From Collariella sp. IMI 366227 (taxonomy: Eukaryota; Ascomycota; Sordariomycetes; Sordariales; Chaetomiaceae): 64,000 bases of DNA. Numbering within the stretch: position 1 is the stretch's first letter; each line of letters starts with the position of its first letter. Shown in pieces: positions 56,281 through 64,000 of this stretch. Made by a program: the position numbers and the translations under genes. The stretch lies in the NCBI GenBank assembly GCA_027946355.1, contig JAPEUS010000020.1:248001-312000 (forward strand), given 5' to 3'. The notes under the pieces were generated by a model. That model was not told where the DNA came from. It did not search any database and saw only the letters and a program-made list of their open reading frames with translations.

Positions 56281-56735
56281 ATGTTCGTCACCAAGGCTCT
56301 CCGCCAAGCTGCTCAGCACGTCGAGCGCACTCCTTCTATCAGATTTCTCGGCAAGCGTACAATTCCTGGTACGATTTGATGCCTTTCGATTATGCCAAGA
56401 GACAGGGAGACTGACTCGACTCATTGACAGCTTCCGTCGACCACTCCCACCGCCCCCACCCCGCCTCGCCGACCCAGACCCTCCCGCCAAACTTTGGATC
56501 TTCCCACTCTACGTTTAGCGCCTACCGCGACCATGCTCAGCAGTTCGGCCCCCTCCGCAAGACCATTAAGGCCGATTCCGGCATTGGCGCCGTCGCCGGT
56601 TCCCACCTTGGCCCAGTCGCTGCTCCCCAGGGCGTATTCTTCGACCGCAACGACCTTCCCACCCGCTTCCGCCGTCAGCCCCTGACAGAGGCTGAGATCG
56701 AGGCCATTGAGACCGGCGGTGCCACATTTTACTAA
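56281..56735 (+). CDS. KGD4: 2-oxoglutarate dehydrogenase subunit KGD4 (YMR31/MRPS36)
   Basis: Exon 1 56281-56368, intron 56369-56430 (GTACGA donor, TTGACAG acceptor), exon 2 56431-56735, 130 residues and intact. The N-terminus is a mitochondrial presequence (MFVTKALRQAAQHVERTPSIRFLGKRTIP). The remainder matches the YMR31/Kgd4 family: DHSHRPHPASP, FSAYRDHAQQFGPLRKTI and the C-terminal VFFDRNDLPTRFRRQPLTEAEIEAIETGGA. Kgd4 holds the E3 (lipoamide dehydrogenase) subunit on the E1-E2 core of the 2-oxoglutarate dehydrogenase complex in the mitochondrial matrix. It was formerly named a small-subunit ribosomal protein, so database names may conflict. Confidence 0.92.
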
Positions 56736-57727
56736 GCGCCACACTTCTAAACAATTTTTAAACATACTTTATTTTCCAAAGCACACCCCGGAAGCAGACT
56801 GGGTACGGCAGTAGCGAGATCTCCCCCAGGATTCGGGAGTTCCGCGATTTTTAGGACCAGTGTTAGCATCACGATACCAGGGACGGACGCATTGGGTTGG
56901 GCGCAACCTGCGAGCAAGAGAGTGACAGCGTCAAGGAGACGCACAAAAGGAGCGGGCACAACAACAGGACACGGGCCCCAGCTTGTAGGGATACGAACCC
57001 GGATAGGAGTAGCAAGCGAGGCGTTTCTTATGTCATGTACTGGACTGGCTGGCTCGGGCTGTTGATGCAATGCTCGGGCTTGCATGTACGTGAGACCGGT
57101 GGCATTGGACGAGGGGGAGCATTTCACGGCGTATACCCGGGCCTCAGCGAGAGGCAGACGGCAGGAAAGGATTTGGATTCAGGATAGATAGGCATAAACA
57201 AATGTTAAACATACATCTAACCTAGTTGTCAGCTTGAGCTTGAGTCACATGCCCTGCGGCAAGTTGCCGTGGATTCTGGCCGCGAATGTGTCCAATGGAG
57301 TGTCCAACGCTCGTTATCAAGCGACCTTCCAGGTTTGAACACTGGGATATCCGTCCTTGGGGGGTTTCCTCCGTCCATCTTAGACAAATGACCGGACGTT
57401 GGCCAGGACCATGCCAGGTGTCGACTTGCCTGTCAGCCAAGCGTGCCAGCTGCCAAGACAAATTTACAATCCGAGCTTCCCTGTTCGCCGAAGTTCGTCC
57501 CATCAGCAACACCACCAAAGTGACCCGACGTTCAAGCCATTGTCTGTCCACCATAACAAAATTCAACCGAAGGGAGTCGATTCCGGGCAGGTTCGGCATA
57601 ATTATCCACAAAACAAGCGCCATATTTTTGAGCGGCAGCGCACAAACCATACCACTTCGCCGGGCGCAAGGAAGCAACCTCGGAAATTCGCCAAAAGTTC
57701 GGACGGCCAACGCCGAGGACCGCAGAC
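56736..57727. other. intergenic between KGD4 and heme lyase
   Basis: The minus-strand ORF 57222-57977 overlaps the heme lyase start and has no family signal, so I treat it as a shadow. No RNA gene is seen. Confidence 0.4.
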
Positions 57728-58586
57728 ATGAAGGGGACTGAAGGATCAGGCGCCGTTCCGGCGGAAGGCGAAGACAAGTGCCCAGTCGATCACAAGACAC
57801 GCGAGCTTTATCTCCAACAAGCAAAGCAAGCGCGCGAAGCAGCGACAGCCTCAACCCCCCCAGCTCCACAGCCCCAAACAACCACCACACCACCACCCTC
57901 CCCAACAACCCACCACCACCATCTCCTCCTCTTGGACCTCCTGGCTTCGCCTCCCTCCTTCTCCTCCTCAACCCCACCGACCCCCTCCCAACAACCTCCC
58001 CAACCTCTGGGCCCCAACCTCGACTCCGCCCGCGCCATCTCTAGCATCCCGCGCTCGTCCACCGCCGACCCCTCCACCACCGCCTGCCCCGCCAACGACG
58101 AGCAAGAAACCGGCTCCTCCACGACCGGCCACTGGGTGTACCCCTCGGAGAAACAATTCTTCGAAGCCATGAAGCGCAAAGGCCACGCCGCCGCCGCCGC
58201 AGATATGAAGACCGTGGTCCCCATCCACAACGCCGTCAACGAGCGCGCCTGGGCTGAGATTCTCAAATGGGAGGCTCCGTATGTCGAACCCGTGGTGAAG
58301 GGCGGGTGTGGCGGCCGAAGTTGCATAGTTTTGCCGGGCTGGGGAGCGCGACGATGAGCCCCAAGGCGAGGATCAATACGCTGCTGGGGTATACACCGCC
58401 GTTTGATAGGCATGATTGGGTGGTGGATCGGTGCGGGACGAAGGTGGAGTATGTGATTGATTTCTATGCCGGGAGGGGGAATGGGGGAGGAGGGGGAAGT
58501 TGAATTTTTATTTGGATGTGAGGCCCAAGTTGAATACGTGGGAGAGGGTGAAGATGAGGGCGATGAGGGCGAGTGGGTTGGCGTAG
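57728..58586 (+). CDS. CYC3: cytochrome c heme lyase (holocytochrome c synthase)
   Basis: From ATG 57728, no intron, about 286 residues. Two heme-regulatory-type CP motifs are visible (DKCPVDHKTRE and TACPANDEQ). A Pro/Ser/Thr-rich low-complexity stretch lies between them. The conserved core is WVYPSEKQFFEAMKRKGH, DMKTVVPIHNAVNERAWAEILKWE, PKLHSFAGLGSATMSPKAR, YTPPFDRHDWVVDRCGTKVEYVIDFY and KLNFYLDVRPKLNTWERVKMR. The histidine in VVPIHNAVNE is the heme ligand in this family. The enzyme attaches heme to the CXXCH motif of apocytochrome c in the mitochondrial intermembrane space. Two missing bases, near 58311-58317 (before PKLHSF) and in the G run at 58492-58496 (before KLNFYL), break the frame; restoring them gives 287 codons. 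Confidence 0.9.
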
Positions 58587-58980
58587 GATGGGGGTGGGGG
58601 TGGGAGTGAGGAAGTTGTACTATTATCTGTTTGATCATGTTGTATACCGCCACTCAATGGATTTAGAGTTGAAGGCGGAAATCGGCGTTTATGGAAGAAG
58701 CATCGCGGGAGCGTTGAATGACAGTCAACACCCATGAAAACTATCCTACGTTGTGTGGTATCTTCAAGAAGCAAAGCGGCCCAGCCAAGTTCGTCCTTCC
58801 CACCCAAAATCGAACACGGGTACCGTCCTGCCCTATGTCCGTTGCCGTAGACCCCCAGAAGAAAGCAACCCCCGCCGATATGTACAATGACAGCCCCTTG
58901 CAAGCTAATCCTTCTTACCCACTTGGTGGCCATAAAAACGTAATGGCTCCTTCTCAGGGAAATGTAGTACTGGGAATGTG
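58587..58980. other. short intergenic between convergent genes
   Basis: Downstream of the heme lyase and of the minus-strand RUS gene. No feature is seen. Confidence 0.4.
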
Positions 58981-60364
58981 TCAATGCCCATAAGAAGAAG
59001 CAACCAGGGAAAAGAACTCACTCCTTTTTCCATCGCCCACTCGTATCCTCACCGGTAACCTCGTCTCTAGCGCATTCGTCTCCAAATCCCACCCCGCCGC
59101 TCTCAGAGCCGCGAATATCGATTTTTTCTGCTCGTCCGACACATAGCCCAGCGGCATCTCGTTCTCGTAGTGGCTCTCCAACCCATCCTTAAGCGCCGAG
59201 TCGAAGTGATACGCATGGTTAACCGCATCAAACCAAGCCGATAGCGGGTTCTTCACCCCCTCCTTCAGCGCAATCTTTATGTAAAAGTAACCCCCTTTGT
59301 GCCAAATCCCCATAAAATACCCGTCCGTCTCAAAATCATACCGGTGATGACCCCTCGGATTCCACCTCCTCAACTCCCCATACGTCCTAAAATCACAATA
59401 TCCCGTATAATCCCCGCTCTTACTCTCCAAATCCCCTTCCCCGCCTCAATATACTCTCCTCCTCGCCACCTCCCCGGCCCCAACACCGTCCCATGATCCA
59501 ACCACTCCCGAAACACAATCGTCGCCCGCTGCCGATTCAGTGTCCGCATCTCCACACACCTCACCGCGTGGTAATTCATCCCCAGATGCACCCCCGCCAA
59601 CACCACCACCAGCATCCACACCACCTGCTTATCCTCCACCAGCCTCACCACCAGCGAACCCACCAACATTCCCAGCAGACTCACCACCGTCTCCTGCGAC
59701 GCCTCTTTCGCATTCAACTCCGCCAGGTTCCCCGTCAGCGCGAAATGCGCCGACAAACTCGCTTTGCTCGCGTTCGCCGCCACGCCGCACAGCGAGCGCA
59801 ACACGCCCGCCGAGACTATTACCCCCAGCTTCGGCAGGTATGGCAGCGCAGGCGTCAGCAAATCCAGAAACTGCGCGCTGTCGTTGAAGATGTCCGCCAG
59901 GAACCGGTAGAACTTGCACTCGGGCTCGATAGCCTGGCCCATGCGGTGAGCGAAGAGGATTGTGGCGATGCGCGAGATGGTGTCGCCTGTTATTTTGAGG
60001 ATGAGGGCGCCTGTCGGGGACGAGGAGGAGTCGCCGACGCCGAGCCCCTCGAGCACCGCGCGGTTGGCGAGGAGCGAGGTGATGGAGGAGGCGAAGGCTT
60101 GCAGCGAGTCAAAGGTTTGGTAGGCGAGGTAGTCGTCGGTTACCGTGTGTGGGTAGCCCGCGGGGAGGAAGGCGTAGAGAATTGCTTTTGGTAGGGGGAC
60201 GGCGGTTTTTTCCTGAAGGGGGAGGGAGGAGTTAATTCTCTGGACGGGGTTGGAGGGAGGGAGAGGGGCACACGGACTGATCGCAGGCTCTCCTTCTCGC
60301 CGCCCTCGGTGTAGGTGCAGAGCACGTCGCCCGCCGGGTCGATGTCGTAGAAGCTCCGGCTCAT
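58981..60364 (-). CDS. RUS/DUF647 family protein
   Basis: Exon 1 60364-60278, intron 60277-60213 (GTCCGT donor, CCTTCAG acceptor), exon 2 60212-58981, about 439 residues. The conserved domain begins AFLPAGYPHTVTDDYLAYQTFDSLQAFASSITSLLANRAVLEGLG. It continues through LKITGDTISRIATILFAHRMG, KFYRFLADIFNDSAQFLDLL and SLCGVAANASKASLSAHFA, then NLAELNAKEASQETVVSLLGMLVGSLVV. Hydrophobic segments suggest several membrane helices. The C-terminal part (ESKSGDYTGYCDFRTYGEL, WHKGGYFYIKIALKEG) is the variable RUS tail. Plant RUS proteins act in UV-B and vitamin B6 responses; the fungal role is unknown. One missing base in the C4 run at 59433-59436 splits the two halves; adding it gives 440 codons. Confidence 0.85.
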
Positions 60365-60855
60365 GGCGGCTGTCGCATGCTCTCCGGAGCACAGCCTCGG
60401 GAATCGGTTGGGTTCCGGGTCAGGGGACGGAAGAGGGAGGAGCTGATAGAGGCTAACGGACGGGAGCTATGGCACGAGATGTGTTCTGTCACAGGTTGAG
60501 GTGACCTTCTTGGCAGCCCGTGTCCCGTGTTCCTGAGAAGAGCTGAGCTGCGTGCCTGAAGCCCCTGTAACCTGGTGAGCTGCCCCTGAGTGTCAGACGG
60601 ACATAGCGGGTCTGACGTAACACTGGGACTTATCTGAGCTTATCGGGCTCTTTCTTTCAGGGGCACGCAAGCTCATCCTTGTTCAAGAATCCGGGGTATC
60701 AACAATCGGCAACGCTCGAGGGGATGGGGCTGGAACGGATGATTGAAGGAAGGGCGTTGGCCTCTGTCAACAGTTCTGCAGTACATTCATCGCTTGAACG
60801 TCCGTAGACCAAGCTGGTATTTTCTAATTATTCATCCTCCCTGCACTGGCCCAAA
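60365..60855. other. intergenic between RUS start and MVD1 stop
   Basis: Promoter side of the RUS gene and 3' side of MVD1. No feature is seen. Confidence 0.4.
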
Positions 60856-62117
60856 TTACCTCTTGACGGGAGATCCGTCCTCGGCAACCAGATACTCGTC
60901 CGTCTTGATGGGACCCTCCCCAACACCGGTCATAATCACCCGGCTGACACCGCCCTTGAGCATGCTAGCAACGCCCTCATCGAGGGAAACCGTCGGCTTC
61001 AAGTCCTTAACAACAGCATCCTTCCACCCACCAACCTCAGCGCCCAGCACCTGATACATGGCGCCCACAACAGCCTCGGTGTCCTTCTCCTGGTAGTAAA
61101 TAACCGCGTTCGGGCCAGCATCAAACGTGTACGCAGCCACCGTCCTCCCCGCTGCAGCATTGATCTGTTCCACAGCCCTGATCGCCGCGCGCGAGATATC
61201 ATTCATGTAGAAAATCGGCGGGTAGGTATCTGCGCAGGTAGCATGGAACGAGTTGCTGTCGCGCATGGTAACCTCGGCAAACTGCTCAAAATCGCGCTCC
61301 TTAATCGCCTTCTCCATCGTGGCCATGTTCTGCGGTACGACCTTGGCGATCCGCTCCTGGAACAGGCCCGAGGTCGCCACCGTCTGCTGCATGCCCGAGG
61401 TCGAGCTGACGCCCTTCTTGGCGGCCGACACGACGAGGATCAGCGCACGCATGTCCGGCCAGTGCGCCGCCTCGGCGACCTGGTCCGCCATCGAGTCGCT
61501 GCCGTCGGCGGCATCGCCCATCCGCCACGCGACGTAGCCGCCGAACAGACTGCGGCACGCAGAGCCAGAACCCTGGCGCGCGATCAAGCTCAGCTCAGAC
61601 TGCGAGGCGGGCAGCTCGTAGAGGTTGGCGACGGCGCGCACGAGGGCGGCGAAGCCCGCGGCAGAGGATGCCAGACCAGCGGCGGTGGGGAAGTTGTTTT
61701 CGGAGACGAGCCGCAGGGGCATGGCCGAGAGCTTGGGAAGCGAGGAATCGGCGGCCTCGAGGGCGGCGCGGCGGGCGCGCAGCTCGCGAAAGCAAGCTTG
61801 TGTGCGGGCGCCCGAGACATCGGAGGCTTCGCCGTTGAGGAGCAGGGAGTCGCCCTCGGAGGCGGGGTAGGCGGCCGAGCACGAGGCCGTGGTCAGGGTG
61901 CGGAGGTCGGACTGCGACAGCGTCACCGAGAGCGAGCTGTTGGTCGGGAGATTGAGCTTGGGATCGCGCTTGCCCCAGTACCTGTGGTTGGGCGTCTGTC
62001 AGTTGGGTTCGTCGAGGTCAGGAGAGGCGGGGTGGGGTTAGTTTTAGGGTGGGCGTACTTGACCACGGCGATGTTCACCGGCGCCGTGGTGCTGGCGCGG
62101 TACACTTTGTCGGCCAT
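60856..62117 (-). CDS. MVD1: mevalonate diphosphate decarboxylase
   Basis: Exon 1 62117-62059, intron 62058-61982 (GTACGC donor, ACCACAG acceptor), exon 2 61981-60856, 394 residues and intact. The N-terminus MADKVYRASTTAPVNIAVVKYWGKRD...LPTNSSLSVTL is the substrate-binding region of the family. The GHMP-kinase phosphate loop reads NNFPTAAGLASSAAGFAALV. Further landmarks are SRDSNSFHATC-like TMRDSNSFHATC, and YTFDAGPNAV containing the catalytic Asp region. The cytosolic enzyme uses ATP to turn mevalonate diphosphate into isopentenyl diphosphate, feeding ergosterol and other isoprenoids (ERG19 in yeast). Length equals that of yeast Erg19. Confidence 0.96.
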
Positions 62118-62665
62118 TGTGGGAGTTCTTGGGGTCTGGCGGGCGGGAGCGGCGGGCAGAAAGTTACACGAGGAGATGCTGGGTTTTGAGTTGAAACAAT
62201 CACCAGAGCGGCCAACAAGAGACAAGACAACAGACAACTCCTCTCCTTTCCCAGTCGGTCTCGATTGGGCTTTGGCGGGCACTGGCGGGGTAACCAGACC
62301 CCTGCCAGCGGGAAAGTGGAAAGAGATTGCCACTAAGGGTCCAGCTCTGAAGCGGACTAGTGCGGGCAGATCATCTGCGATCCTTCCTGCATCCCATCCA
62401 CCATCTCAACTCAACACCTCAACTTCAAGCAGGACACTCCAATGATCAGCTGTTATCGCAACACAACTTCACAATTATCTGTGCGGGCAACTGTCTGTAA
62501 CCCTGCTACTTTCCTCCTGAGTCTGGATCAGTCGTCATTGCCCTCCCGCCGTTATCTGGATAAGATATCGACCCGACACCAGCACCTTGTTCTTCAAGCA
62601 TCAAAGGAAAAGATTCGCTCATTCAGCCACTCTCGAGCCCCTACCGGCGCCGGTACGAGAGAGCC
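62118..62665. other. MVD1 promoter region
   Basis: Between the MVD1 start and the stop of the MARVEL-type gene, both minus strand. No gene is seen. Confidence 0.4.
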
Positions 62666-63508
62666 TCACACATTGTGAGCAGCAGGATGGCTGGTAAGTC
62701 CGGAATGCGTGTCAGGGGCCGTGGCCGGAGTTCCAGGCGTGGTGTTGACAACACCGCCAGGAGGCCCCGTTCCGATTTGACTGGCTTGCGGGTGGCCTAC
62801 CGTTGGTGCAGTACTGAAAATTAGTTAGCACTGGCAACAGAACTTCGACGGGCAATGTCTGGCTTACCCTGTCTGGCGGTCCCTTCTCTTCTTTGTCCAG
62901 TACTTGGAGACGACGTATGCTCCCTGTTGCCATGGTATTAGAAACGATGATGGTTTGCTGGACTCCAGGTAAAAAAGGACTTACTAGAATGGCATTGACG
63001 AAGAAAGCAATCAGCGCCATAAAGGAAAAGGCCAGAATGGTTCGCCAGTGGCCGCATCCTGCCGACACGATACGTCCAGGGCCGTCGAGGAAGAACGGCC
63101 TCCTCCACCACCCGCCCCAGTAATATCCCCAGTAGTTCCAGTACCACGGCGAGCTGCACGTGTTGACTCCAGTACGCTGGTCGCAATATTAGATCTCAAC
63201 GACCTTCTGTAGATCCCAAAAAGAGCACTTACCGTAATCAACAGGCAGAACAACACCAGCCACATGACGAACATAACCAAGTCGAACGGGAACGCCAGGA
63301 ACGAGTACATGAATGGCGCGATAAAGATAAGAACGAAGAGGGTGCTGATGGAGGCCACGATGATGCCATAGACGACTCGGCCGTCTCTCTCTGCGCCGGC
63401 CTGGGAGAGGAGATGGAGGAAGCGCGCGAGGATGCCGAGGACGATGACGGAGCAGATGAGCTGCCAGACGCGCAGCGCCACCGACACTACTTTTGATGCG
63501 CCGCCCAT
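62666..63508 (-). CDS. MARVEL-type four-helix membrane protein
   Basis: Four exons: 63508-63233, 63176-62985, 62923-62868 and 62812-62666, with GTAAG-type donors throughout and phases that agree, about 223 residues. Four membrane helices are visible: LRVWQLICSVIVLGILARFL, VYGIIVASISTLFVLIFIAPF, DLVMFVMWLVLFCLLIT and WRTILAFSFMALIAFFVNAIL. Between helices 3 and 4 is a Trp/Tyr-rich loop (SSPWYWNYWGYYWGGWW). A short basic tail follows (VVSKYWTKKRRDRQ). The topology is that of MARVEL-domain proteins, which associate with membrane juxtaposition and vesicle traffic. In the last exon the Gly/Pro/Thr-rich tail needs one missing base near 62757-62763 to end at TGA 62668-62666; without it the frame ends a little further on. 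Function is inferred from topology only. Confidence 0.75.
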
Positions 63509-64000
63509 GGTGCTGGCTATAATATTAGAAGATGAGCCTGTCGATCGTTGAATGGTAGGTCTGAGAGGCGGAATATAGGAGTTGACTTGCTCAATCTTAG
63601 GACGTTTTGCGAGCTGTTGGGGGAATGGGGAGAGAGCTCGCTGTTGGGGCTCAAGATCAGTCCGCGATAAATGCCATCGCCCATTTCTTTGTTTCCCAAC
63701 GGCCCGACTCTATTGATGTAAAATTGTCCCTCTTTGGCAGACCGAAACTGTTGTGGTCTCTGCTGTCATTGTCTCTCTGGCCCAAAACAGCCTCTGTGTG
63801 GTGTTGAGTACCACATTTCGGAAGCAGTACATGGCGAGAGCGTTGCATACCGGAAACAGTCGCTGAACTTGTGGCATTACATCATGCCTAAATGGATGCC
63901 TTTTTGTTACGGAACTACGGTTGCCCAACGGGGATTGGTGGTCCCGAGAGCTTGTGATCACCTGGGGTTTCTTGGACGTTGTGGTTTGATGTTACCGCAT
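63509..64000. other. upstream region to the window end
   Basis: Likely promoter of the MARVEL-type gene, then unassigned sequence. No conserved ORF is seen. Confidence 0.35.

Noticed and set aside
57222..57977. 251-codon minus-strand ORF near the heme lyase start
   Set aside because: Arg/Leu-rich with no domain and overlaps the heme lyase start; taken as chance.
30160..63800. Biosynthetic gene cluster around the P450 and esterase
   Set aside because: The P450 is dead and no backbone synthase, transferase or pathway regulator is recognised nearby.
1..64000. CRISPR array or prokaryotic operon structure
   Set aside because: No regularly spaced repeats were found; introns, intron-containing tRNAs and gene families show nuclear fungal DNA.

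Overview
This window is nuclear DNA of a filamentous ascomycete, most likely a Sordariomycete close to Sordariales/Chaetomiaceae. Genes carry short GT-AG introns of about 50-110 nt with CTRAC branch points. Fungal-specific families are present (DCW1/DFG5 GH76, ENA-type sodium ATPase, KGD4/YMR31, fungal cytochrome c heme lyase). All three tRNA genes contain introns, and Ty1/copia and Tad-like retroelements are present. The species assignment is inference.

Layout. 1-5.7 kb: 3' end of an L-amino-acid-oxidase-like flavoenzyme, a secreted cysteine-containing protein with an internal stop, a single-pass membrane protein and a small SnoaL/NTF2-like secreted protein. 6.18-11.88 kb: a complete copia LTR retrotransposon with identical 201-bp LTRs and a 5-bp target duplication. 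13.4-22.5 kb: a housekeeping block with a GPI-anchored GH76 mannosidase, a tail-anchored orphan protein, the tRNA m1A58 methyltransferase subunit TRM6, ARPC3 of the Arp2/3 complex and an unrecognised 460-residue protein. 22.5-27.5 kb: a gene-poor island. 27.5-31.3 kb: a secreted type-B carboxylesterase and a hemerythrin-like protein. 31.4-33.5 kb: a 5'-truncated Tad-like LINE. 37.8-47.8 kb: a type IIC (Na,K-ATPase-like) and a type IID (ENA) P-type ATPase on either side of a wrecked P450 gene that contains a piece of the same LINE. 48.3-48.8 kb: a small non-autonomous DNA transposon with 8-bp target duplications, upstream of the ENA gene. 52.6-53.8 kb: tRNA-Ile, tRNA-Lys and tRNA-Ala genes. 56.3-63.5 kb: a second housekeeping block with KGD4, cytochrome c heme lyase, a RUS/DUF647 protein, mevalonate diphosphate decarboxylase and a MARVEL-type membrane protein.

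Two things matter for using this annotation. First, many clearly conserved genes need one single-base insertion or deletion, usually in a homopolymer, to read through. This points to residual assembly errors rather than mass pseudogenisation, so such genes are listed as CDS with the break noted. Second, the copia primer-binding site is complementary to the spliced anticodon arm of the tRNA-Lys(CTT) encoded at 53.1 kb, which suggests half-tRNA priming.
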